Source: Tachypleus tridentatus (taxonomy: Eukaryota; Arthropoda; Merostomata; Xiphosura; Limulidae). Taken from it: DNA of 64,000 bases. The stretch is taken from NCBI RefSeq assembly GCF_004210375.1, contig NC_134825.1, positions 1,302,001 through 1,366,000 of the forward strand, in the 5' to 3' direction. Both the position numbers and the translations under genes were made by a program. Below the pieces are notes generated by a model that saw only the letters and a program-made list of their open reading frames with translations, was not told where the DNA came from and searched no databases. The first letter of the stretch is position 1. The number at the start of each line of letters is the position of its first letter. Positions 1 to 7,799 of this stretch are shown in pieces.

Positions 1-429
1 ATTTCTCTTTCTTCTTACACAAGCTAGTTTATTTCGAGTCGTGTCTTTCTCTTGTTTTCCCCAAATCCGTTTATTGCTAGTCGTATTTCTCACGTTTGTC
101 AAATAAGTCAGTTTATTTGCGATAAAGTACGAATTTTACACAAAATAATTTACAAGGTAGTATTATAATGTTAATAAATATAAATATATTTTAAATAACC
201 TTTAGTGTGCATTGTAGATAGTGTAACTGATTGTTAATTTTTCATTTGTAAAAAATTGCTTCATGTAGAATTTTTCCCTCATTTATAAACGTTGTTTTTC
301 TTTGGTTATTATCTCTGGTTATATGTTTTTATTTAAATGTTTTATGCACTGTAGTATAGCTTCTAGTTTCTGTAGTGATAATCTCTATCTATTAACTGAT
401 ATCTATCATTGTCTTTCCTTGTTTCTCAG
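1..429. other. AT-rich intron end upstream of the first visible exon
   Basis: No open frame, RNA gene or clear repeat is seen. The stretch is AT-rich and ends with the pyrimidine-rich run and cag acceptor (421-429) in front of the exon at 430. It is most simply the 3' end of an intron of the guanylate cyclase gene, because the next exon begins in mid-codon. Confidence 0.6.
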
Positions 430-559
430 AATGCGAGACTTGGAAGGAATAGTGAATACTGGCCTTTACATCAATGACCTTAGCATGCATGACTTTAGTA
501 GGGACATGGTGCTTGCCGGACAACAACAGTCAGCTGAACTTAAGCTGGCCTTAGACCAA
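430..559 (+). CDS. Gyc88E-like: Guanylate cyclase exon: end of the H-NOX-associated (HNOBA) domain
   Basis: 130 nt: the third base of a split codon, then 43 codons, opening [20 protein letters not shown] and ending ELKLALDQ. The motif [20 protein letters not shown] is the signature at the end of the H-NOX-associated domain of beta-type soluble cyclases, where it precedes the coiled coil. The left edge is a good acceptor (pyrimidine run then cag at 427-429); the right edge is CAA|GTAAGA at 559/560, phase 0. The frame stays open to the left as far as 302, but that part is intron and resembles nothing; the Met at 431 is internal to the protein and not a start. The reading frame continues exactly into the exon at 1208. 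Confidence 0.9.
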
Positions 560-1207
560 GTAAGAGATTATGGATTACGAGGTGTCGTGATTAAAACAAC
601 TTGTCACTATATGCAAGCAGGACGGTGCGAAATAAGTTAAAATACATTCAAATTCATTATTTAAAGGCTTCCTCGCCACTTGTGGCTGGACGATAAGTTT
701 GACAGCTTATAACGCTAAAAACCGGGTTTCAAAAGCTATATTTTGCACAAAACATATAATTCATTGAATTTCTAGTGGTTCACAGCAAACAAATCTGTTT
801 AATTAAAAGTTTTTTTTTATTTCTTTGGCAACGTCACGTTTCAAAAGATTAAGGGCGATCATAATATTATATATGAATTACGTAATTAACATGTCACTTA
901 CTGGATGTTTCCTATTTAGTTCACAAATATGAAATATTTGTTATTTGTATGTGAGTAAGTGTCTGTGTAAATAAAACTACGAACCAATAGTGAGAACAGA
1001 ATCTAACAAACAACAATGGTCAGATAATATCTTACTCTACGAAGGTAAATAAACAAAACATTTGAAGATTGACGAAGTAAAAATATATGGCAGAGCATAT
1101 TTCTTTGTTCTTAAAAGAAGCACCAAAGATATTATTATAGGTCATCTTTTTCACCTTAACAGCAACAGTAAAGACAACGTAATATCTTATCTTCTTTCTT
1201 TTATCAG
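560..1207. other. Intron (648 bp) with one decayed SINE piece
   Basis: GT at 560 and AG at 1206-1207. Apart from a short tRNA-derived SINE fragment near 665-735, it is ordinary AT-rich sequence. The short open frame running into the next exon from 1062 is intron read-through and not coding. Confidence 0.75.
665..735 (+). mobile_element. Fragment of a tRNA-derived SINE
   Basis: About 70 bp resembling the head of a tRNA-like dispersed repeat: a degenerate A-box region around 684-697, then the characteristic run AACGCTAAAAACCGGGTTTC (711-730), which is the part around the B box. The rest of the element is lost. The resemblance is to repeats I recall from horseshoe crab sequence; the second, longer copy of the same type is at 7629-7746. 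Confidence 0.5.
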
Positions 1208-1354
1208 GAATTACAGAAAAGCAAACAGCTGGAGGATTCTATGAAGAAGCTGGACTCGGAAATGAAGCGAACAGACGAGTTGCTGTACCAGATGATTCCC
1301 AAACAAGTAGCAGATAGACTAAGGAAAGGAGAGCCTGCGGTTGACACGTGTCAG
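1208..1354 (+). CDS. Gyc88E-like: Guanylate cyclase exon: coiled coil / signalling helix and start of catalytic domain
   Basis: 49 codons in phase 0 on both sides, beginning [14 protein letters not shown] and ending GEPAVDTCQ. The first ~25 residues are a charged heptad-like helix that in soluble cyclases forms the parallel coiled coil linking the sensor to the catalytic dimer. Then comes [20 protein letters not shown], the conserved entry to the nucleotide cyclase domain (LLY.M.P..VA..L). Acceptor is tttatcag at 1200-1207. The donor CAG|GTTATA is weak: it lacks the usual A/G at +3 and the AGT that follows. The next exon starts at 1623 in the same phase. Confidence 0.92.
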
Positions 1355-1622
1355 GTTATACATATATACTGAACTAATGCAATAATAAAGATAGGTATTA
1401 AAGACAAGTTATGAAAAGAGAAACAACAAATACTCGATTTTAGCCTTAAATAGAATGATGTTCAAATACATTAATCATGAAGATTCTGCGGTATTGTAAC
1501 AATTTGACAAAATATATCTTTCAGCGTGAGCCGTATTAAACCTCTAATAACCTAGAACTATCTTAACTTTGGCTTTGGTACGATTAAATCTGTTTTTTTT
1601 TTCTTATTTTTTGTTCAAGCAG

Positions 1623-1769
1623 GATTTCGAGTGTGTGACCATCTTATTCAGTGATGTAATCACTTTTACACAAATTTGTAGCCGAATCACTCCGATGGAG
1701 GTCGTGTCGATGTTAAACACCATGTACAGTATGTTCGACCACTTGACTGAAACACACAAAGTTTATAAG
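1623..1769 (+). CDS. Gyc88E-like: Guanylate cyclase exon: first metal-binding Asp of the catalytic domain
   Basis: 49 codons, phase 0 at both ends, from [20 protein letters not shown] to [16 protein letters not shown] is the first core strand of class III cyclases; its Asp (codon 1653-1655) is one of the two aspartates that hold the catalytic metal ions. [19 protein letters not shown] is the helix that follows and is near-identical to insect Gyc-88E as I remember it. Acceptor is caagcag at 1616-1622; donor is AAG|GTTTGA, again weak. The exon has the same length (147 nt) as the one before it. A Met at 1569, upstream in the open frame, is intronic. Confidence 0.93.
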
Positions 1770-1784
1770 GTTTGAAGTTTTAAC

Positions 1785-2090
1785 ATGATTTTGTATTATC
1801 TTAACCTCAAAATTACTATATGTACTTCTACTTTATATACACGTACTATATATACTTCTACCTTACATATACGTACTATATGTACTTCTACTTTATATAC
1901 ACGTACCATATATACTTCTACATTATGTATGTGTATTATATGTATTTCTACTTTATATACACGAACCATATCTACTTCTACCTTACATATACGTACTATA
2001 TGTACTTCTACTTTATATACACGTACCATATATACTTCTACATTATGTAATTATTACAATATTTTCTACTTTATATACACGAACCATATC
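1785..2090. repeat. TA-rich 30-bp minisatellite with 120-bp higher-order copy
   Basis: About ten units of ~30 bp built from TATATACACGTAC and TACTTCTAC blocks. A stretch at 1861-1929 returns almost exactly at 1981-2048, an offset of 120 bp, so four-unit blocks have been copied. Open frames here on both strands read as Tyr/Thr/Ile/Val-rich repeats and are by-products of a unit length divisible by three. Confidence 0.85.
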
Positions 2091-4190
2091 TACCCGCTGA
2101 TTTCCATAATAGTCGTTTTATATGTAGACGGCGTCACTTTGTATTTTGCAGTACGGTCGATCTATATATGGGTATCTACATTATGTATGTGGATTATATG
2201 TATTTGAACTTTCGTTATATATGAGACCTATCAAAAAACAACTTACCAACTCAATTATGTAAACGATATCAATTGTATGTAGTACTAAGAACTGGACGTA
2301 AGATATATGTATTACAGGTGTCATTCAGTGACGAGACTCTCTTTACATATATATGAAGTCTTTATTTTATATATCCCCAGGTACATGAAACTTCGAGAAT
2401 TTTTATGTATCAGTTGTAAACATCCCTGAAGAAGGTGTTCTGGGGTTTTTTTATATATGGCGTTAGGCTTATATATCGTATATATATGTGACCCATATTT
2501 ACGTTTTTACTAGATATAAATGAACTATATGTGGATCTGGCATTTTTCAGCATATATGTACATCTACTCGTGATATATATGTACAACGCGAATAAAGGTT
2601 TTGTATATATGTACTTAAATCCTATTGAAAATCTTTATATATGTAAAGAAAGATTCTGGGAAAAAAAAACTGTACTACGAATGTAAGCTAATTGAAACCA
2701 TATGTATGGTACCGTGATCCATAATTAAGATTAGTCATCTCGTGGACTGTATGCACTATAAATGATCTTCTGAAAAATATTGGTATGTATTAATTTGTGA
2801 ATAATTTTGTATTCTCAGATATAAAATATATATAAAAATATCGTATATATTCTATCTTGTTTCAATATTTGTCACAAAGGTGTATATACTATATGTACTT
2901 CTACTTCTTCTATATGTATGTACTGTATGTACCAAGTATATATATATGCTACCAGATGTACGTCTACTTTATATATGTAGATGTATGTAGTTATATGCAT
3001 ATCCATGTACTGTATGTACTTCAAGTATATATATATGTACTATATTTATTTCTACTTGATATATATGTACTGTATGTAGTTCTAGTTTATATATATGAAC
3101 TTCTGCTACATATATATGCACTATAGGCACTTCTTATTTTATATATATATGCACTAGATGTACTTCTTTTGTGTATGTACTACATTATAATGCACAAAAT
3201 GTATATAATATGTACTACATGTTTTTATATATATATCTATGTGTACTGTTGTATTTTGACTTTCTATATATGTATTACATTACTTCTATTTTTATATATA
3301 TGTGCTATATGTACTTTTATTTTATGTATTTGTATTGTTATTTTATATACTTCTGCTTTATATATGTACTATATGCACATCGACTTTGTATGTATGTGGT
3401 ACTCTATGTATATGCACTACGTTTACTAGATCTATATTTACTATATGTATACTTGTACTTGTACATCACTTGATATATATGTACTTCTAGTTTATATATA
3501 TGCACTCTACTATTCATATATTTAATATAGGTAGAATATGTACACCTATATATCTGTACTCTGTGTAAGTACTTCTACGTTATATATATATACTATATGT
3601 ACTTCTTGTTTTCATATACACAGTTTTACAACGTGTATAAGAAGTTCTTTAATTGTAGACATATTCGTATGATTGTTTAGTTTATATATGAGAAGAAAAC
3701 TTGTTCCTCCTGCAGTCATATGTACCTATATATATATGCTATATAACTTTATACTTGATATATATTTACTATTTGTGCTTCTGTTTCGAACATGAGTCAT
3801 ACGCTGGTCAATATATGCACCTGTGTTATATATATATGGGATAAGGTACGTGTATGATAGAAATGTACAATATGTACTTGATGGAATATAAAGAAGTGTT
3901 ACTTTATTTTGATATATGAAGTTTATTTTATGTGATGTGCTATATGAACATGTGTTTGTACATACGTTATATATGTAATAAAGACATCGACTTTATAGTA
4001 TGTGGGTATAAGGTATATGGATACTCTATAATGTATTATGTTTACTTGATGGAAGAAATGACTTCTAGTTTATATATATGAACTATTCATTTATTTACAT
4101 AGGTGTGATCTGTCTGTGAACTTCTACGTGTCATACGTATATGTACTTCTTCAATACACAGTTTTAACGTGTAAGAAGTTCTTTTTTTAT
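2090..4190. repeat. Long degenerate TA-rich tract (tatatgtac-type)
   Basis: Two kilobases dominated by irregular copies of TATATATGTACT and TACTTCTACTTTATATA. The tract is continuous with the 30-bp minisatellite on its left and interleaves on its right, from about 3780, with copies of a retrotransposon-derived unit. A CACAGTTTTA...AAGAAGTTCTTT segment is found at 3619-3652 and again at 4158-4186, so at least one block of ~540 bp has been duplicated. Tyr-rich open frames at 2857-3126 and 3169-3473 are low-complexity artefacts. Confidence 0.75.
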
Positions 4191-4545
4191 AGGATTCGTA
4201 GGGATAAGTGTTAAGAGATAGAAAAGTGGTTTGATGCAGTTAAAAGAAGGTATCTAACTTTATATGAAGTTTATTTTGTGTGATGTTTCGAACATGAGTC
4301 ATACGCTGGTCAATAAAGACTGTGTTATAGGCCGTGGGGATAAGGTAAGTGGATAGAAAAGTGGCTTGATGGAAGAAAAGAATGTTCTCATATATGAAGT
4401 TTATTTTGTGTGATGTTTCGAACACGTGTCATACGCTGGTCAATAGAGACTGTGCTATAGGCCGGGGATAAAGTAAGTGGATAGAAAAGTAGCTTGATGG
4501 AAGAAAAGAAGGTTCTCATATATGAAGTTTATTCAAACTGGATTA
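3780..4545 (+). repeat. ~130-bp tandem unit derived from a retrotransposon
   Basis: The marker TTTCGAACATGAGTCATACG occurs at about 3784 and 4286, with a variant at about 4416. The marker TATATGAAGTTTATT occurs at 4261, 4391 and 4519, giving spacings of 130 and 128 bp; weaker copies are visible around 3915. In one frame the unit reads KWIEKWLDGRKE, the region just before the conserved VPQGS block of CR1/Jockey-type reverse transcriptases, so the unit is an amplified slice of the element at 4240-5590. The left copies are invaded by TATATG-type sequence. Confidence 0.7.
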
Positions 4546-5590
4546 ATGACACAACCAGAGTGTTCTGAAGATCATTACTCTTTTTGATTTACATTAATGA
4601 CCCAGATGAAAGAATGGTTAATAAATTTCTTACATTTGTTGATGATATTAAGGTATTGGGTGCTGCTGGGTGTGAGGAGGATACCTCCGATTTATCGAAG
4701 GATTTAGATCACTTAGTGAGTTGAGTCAATAAACGGCAGATGGGTTTTAATTATAATAAATGCAAGTTAATGTATGTGGGTTATCATAACCTGAATTATA
4801 AGTATAATTTGGATGGGAATAACTTTAATTGTGTCATGAAAGACAGAAATTTTGATGTAACGATTGATCAGTTTCTTACAAACAGTGAGGTAATATTAGT
4901 AGCAGGACAAATAGTATTTTGTATCTACAGAAATATTGAATGCTAGTCGAAAGAGGTTTTACTTTCATTGTATAGATCACTGGTTATTCCACGTTTGGAG
5001 TATTGAATTGTTGGAAATGGTTCCCAGAAATATTATTAGAATGATGGGTTGTCTTACCATTAGAGGCTGACACCTGGAATAGAGAGGTTGTCTTACCATT
5101 AGAGGCTGACACCTGGAATAGAGGTTGTCTTACCATTAGAGGCTGACACCTGGAATAGAGGGGTTGTCTTATCATTAGAGGCTGACACCTGAAATAGAGG
5201 GGTTGTCTTACCATTAGAGGCTGACACCTGGAATAGAGGGGTTGTCTTACCATTAGAGGCTGACACCTTTCAGAGGGGTTGTTATCATTAGAAGCTGACA
5301 TCTTTCAAACTGTTTCTTTTGAAAAGAAAGGAGTTTGAGAGGATCTGATTGAGGTGTTTAAGATTCTAAAGATTCATTTTATCATGTTTAACAGTGAGAA
5401 TAGAGTGATTAGGGAGCTAAGCATATATATTTTGACAAGATAGAAATCATCTTCAGCTATGACAACTTTATTTTGCTAACAGGGTTAGCCTTTGTAATGG
5501 TTATCTCTGATGCTGTAGAGGCAGTAAATGTGTGTTTAAGAACAAGTTTGATAACTATATGAATGATAAGAGATGGCTTTAAGATTTTTA
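4240..5590 (+). mobile_element. Decayed non-LTR retrotransposon reverse transcriptase (CR1/Jockey-like)
   Basis: Broken frames on the + strand read in order: WLDGRKE, LIYEVYSNWINDT, LLFLIYINDPDE, KFLTFVDD (the palm motif, usually FADD), EEDTSDLSKDLDHL, KRQMGFNYNKCKLMYVGYHN, then SKEVLLSLYRSLVIPRLEY, then KLFLLKRKEFER, and FKNKFDNYMNDKRWL followed by a stop at about 5580. These are successive motifs of the 3' half of a LINE reverse transcriptase and its C-terminal end. The copy is full of stops and frameshifts and has two internally amplified segments, at 3780-4545 and 5045-5310. The 68-residue open frame at 4740-4946 is its longest intact piece. It lies in the intron in sense orientation. No 5' half is present. 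Confidence 0.8.
5045..5310. repeat. ~39-bp minisatellite arisen inside the LINE
   Basis: Six to seven copies of a 37-40-bp unit containing GGTTGTCTTACCATTAGAGG and CTGACACCTGGAATAGAG. The last, diverged copy (about 5277-5312) runs straight into the LINE reading KLFLLKRKEFER. The unit is therefore a slice of the reverse transcriptase region that has multiplied in place. A 105-codon frame on the opposite strand is a repeat artefact. Confidence 0.85.
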
Positions 5591-5782
5591 AAATTATTTT
5601 AATTTAATTTAGAGCATGGAACAGCCTAGATGTCCCATGTTGTTCCAAAACGTTGTGTTATGTTTCTCAAGCATTTCCTTGCAGTAAATACTTCAGAAAC
5701 ATTTTGCTTTAAAAGTATTTTATAAAAAGTAGATGATAGTGTTGCGTATGAAATGTGCAGGTTTTGTTGTTGATTTCGCTAG

Positions 5783-5938
5783 GTTGAAACGATTGGGGAC
5801 GCTTACATGGGGTAGCCGGTGCGCCTGATGTGGACCCCAAGCATGCAGAAAACGTGTGTGACATGGCTTTGGATATGGTGCACGTTATTGGCGATCTAAA
5901 AGATCCGTCCACTGGTCAAAGTCTACAAATTCGTGTTG
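5783..5938 (+). CDS. Gyc88E-like: Guanylate cyclase exon with VETIGD motif, carrying a one-base frameshift
   Basis: Starts VETIGDAYM, the strand with the guanine-contacting Glu (codon 5786-5788) and the second metal-binding Asp (5798-5800). After ATG at 5807 the run GGGG (5809-5812) puts TAG in frame at 5813-5815. One extra base in this run restores GVAGAP, then [20 protein letters not shown] and [14 protein letters not shown], exactly the family pattern. The exon is 156 nt here where 157 is needed to keep phase with the next exon (G|GT codon split at 5938/12954). Acceptor gctag at 5778-5782; donor G|GTGAGA. Everything else is conserved and flanking exons are intact, so a homopolymer sequencing error is more likely than a dead gene, but the bases alone cannot decide. 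Confidence 0.88.
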
Positions 5939-6237
5939 GTGAGATCTGAGTTTTATCTTCATAGATTGAACTTGTTATAATGAAGATACTTTGAAGCCTT
6001 ACTATAATGTCACAATCTTTGTCGTGGTCAGTCATCCTTTAACGACAGTATTTTTGACCAGTAATCCTGCATCATTTGAAATGCATAAAGCTGTCGTTTA
6101 TAAAACATACTTTTTGGTTGCTTTCCATAAACCATCCACTTTAAGAGGACTGGTTTCCCAGTACCAGTTTCAACATTCTGATCTGACAGAAGTCAGCTTG
6201 ACCGGTAGATAGGAAACAACATGAATGATTTATTTAT
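5939..6237. other. Start of a 7.0-kb intron, no feature recognised
   Basis: Donor GTGAGA at 5939. A 73-codon open frame at 5991-6212 is present but has no motif I recognise and no support from splice sites; it is left uncalled. No repeat structure is obvious. Confidence 0.5.
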
Positions 6238-6388
6238 GTAAAACGGCTCGTTTGGGTTGAAAATGTTTTATGTAGAGGAGGAACAACGTTTCGACCTCCT
6301 TGTGAACCTGACGATAACCGAAGAAGGTCGAAACGTTGTTCACTCCTCTACGTAAAAAGGTTTCTCAACCCAAACGAGTCGTTTTTAC
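6238..6388. mobile_element. Foldback (long inverted repeat) element
   Basis: Two arms of about 62 bp are reverse complements with a few mismatches. The left arm runs from about 6238 (AAAACGGCTCGTTTGGGTTG) to about 6301; the right arm runs from about 6324 (AAGGTCGAAACGTTGTTCAC) to 6388. A spacer of ~22 bp (GTGAACCTGACGATAACCGA) separates them. No coding capacity. It resembles a non-autonomous foldback or MITE-type repeat; a similar palindromic repeat is one I recall as dispersed in arthropod genomes, but the family is not named here. No clear target-site duplication is seen. Confidence 0.7.
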
Positions 6389-6400
6389 ATATATATTTCT

Positions 6401-6679
6401 CTACAAGTGGGTTTTCTCGACATCACTGAACATGAATGACTTAGCTAGTATGTCTTTGTAGGGAATAGAATGAATACTCGTTTTACTCTGAAGCTGCTTG
6501 AGGTATGCGACGGTGTAAACGCTATGTTTTGGAACCAAGTTGTGTAGATATGACTTCTTTCGTTTTTCCAGATGACTGTCCTCGTCCATTATGTTCCATA
6601 ATATTTTTTGAGTTACGCGATCAACTTTTGCCACTAATCTTTGTGATAATCTACTCTTATTTCCTACAAGACATCCCAC
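6401..6679 (-). other. Unrecognised open frame next to the foldback element, probably mobile-element remnant
   Basis: A 92-codon frame on the minus strand beginning GCLVGNKSRLSQRLVAKVDR, continued upstream (to about 6740) by codons reading LWTPDKILATGCIPAVV before a stop. Composition is normal for protein and unlike the AT-rich intron around it. No family motif is recognised. It starts right beside the foldback arms at 6238-6388, so it may be part of the same decayed transposon. The + strand frame at 6505-6801 overlaps it and is probably its shadow. Confidence 0.3.
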
Positions 6680-6689
6680 TTTGCATACA

Positions 6690-7330
6690 ACAGCTGGGAT
6701 ACAACCTGTTGCAAGTATCTTATCTGGTGTCCAAAGTTGACCTTATTTGTTTGCAGTACAAGGAACATACTTGTCCTGGAAATCTACATACCCATTCTTA
6801 ACACATCTCTATAGCCTTAGTATATGAATATATTGCACTTAAAACGTTTGTTACGACCCTTCCCAAACCAGGGCATGGGATAACACCACCTACGTATCTA
6901 GAAAATGTCAAAACGTGGTTCTGATACGTTTTGTTCTACCTAGACATTATATCGGATGTACTTTTTGTGCTTCGTGGCTTTCACATCAAAATCGTTTTAA
7001 TATAACTTACTAAACTCTCTGTATTTCCTGGAACCTCACAACATTGACGAGAATGTTAAGCCTAATCATGTATAATAAGTGAACCTATTAACACACTTAA
7101 TGTCTGACATAATAAGTTTACTACCAATAGTTAAAACACCTTATAGGTGAGGGAAGGCAGCAATGAGTTACACTATTAGATAACTTATTGGATATAAGAC
7201 CGTCCCTCCTAGTCGTAGATCCTGGTTTCAAACCCCAGTCCCACACTTTCTTTCTGCTTATTGGGTTCTTTTCGTTTACAATGATATTTCTTAGAAAGTA
7301 TACTTTCAGTGATTCATAACACGAATTTCA
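6690..7330. other. Intron sequence, a weak tRNA-like stretch only
   Basis: No gene seen. Around 7200-7260 the text TCCTGGTTTCAAACCCCAGT looks like a B box of a tRNA-derived SINE, and a related diverged stretch lies at about 7490-7540 (CCTAGGTTTAAATCTGG followed by a similar TTATTGG tail). Both may be old copies of one short repeat. The rest is ordinary AT-rich intron. Confidence 0.35.
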
Positions 7331-7337
7331 TGAAGTA

Positions 7338-7378
7338 ATTATATATATATATGTGTCTGTGTGTATATACGTATATGT
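7338..7378. repeat. TA/TG microsatellite
   Basis: A short (AT)n run passes into GTGTCTGTGTGTATATACGT. Simple-sequence repeat in the intron; nothing else to note. Confidence 0.8.
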
Positions 7379-7628
7379 TTATGAACGTATCTTTACAACT
7401 CATAATTAAAAAGTCTCAGAAATAAGATAACCAGAGATGTCTGGTATTCTTTAATACTTAATCTTAATAGAACACCAATCATGATGGTCAGAAGCCCTAG
7501 GTTTAAATCTGGTCCTAGAAATTTATTTTCACTTATTGGCCTTTTTTTAATGACTTTTGCTATTTTCAAAAAGGGTTTGGTGTTGTATATTCATGTTCAC
7601 TATGAGTGGTACAGGTCTGTTTCAGTCC

Positions 7629-7746
7629 TTCCCCGCTGGCACAGTGGTAAGCATACTAACTCTTAAGACCAACATGTGTGGTTCAATTTCCCTTGGTGGA
7701 CTCAGCAGTTAGCCCGATGTAGCTTTGCAATAAAAACACACACAAT
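7629..7746 (+). mobile_element. tRNA-derived SINE copy
   Basis: About 118 bp with a tRNA-like head: A box TGGCACAGTGGTAAGC (7637-7652) and B box TGGTTCAATTTCCC (around 7679-7692). A body follows that ends AGCCCGATGTAGCTTTGCAATAA and an A/CA-rich tail. Same family as the fragment at 665-735. The head is too diverged to fold as a functional tRNA. Known dispersed repeats of this design are, from memory, abundant in horseshoe crabs. Confidence 0.65.
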
Positions 7747-7799
7747 TTTTTCTGTGATTTAGTTTCTAGTGTATATCTTGTTTTCTTTCATTAGAGGAA

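Noticed and set aside
302-640. 112-residue protein starting at 302
   Set aside because: Only 430-559 matches the cyclase; the parts on both sides are intron, with clear acceptor and donor at the exon edges.
1785-3473. Tyr/Thr/Ile-rich repeat proteins on both strands
   Set aside because: Low-complexity TA-rich minisatellite read in frame; no start context, no conservation, and it lies within an intron between two cyclase exons.
4984-5301. 105-residue minus-strand repeat protein
   Set aside because: Antisense reading of a 39-bp minisatellite that arose in a LINE reverse transcriptase encoded on the + strand.
7200-7260. tRNA gene
   Set aside because: Only a B-box-like stretch is present; no cloverleaf can be drawn, and a similar decayed copy lies nearby, so a SINE remnant is more likely.
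7629-7705. Functional tRNA gene
   Set aside because: A and B boxes are visible, but stems do not pair well and the element continues into a SINE body with an A-rich tail.
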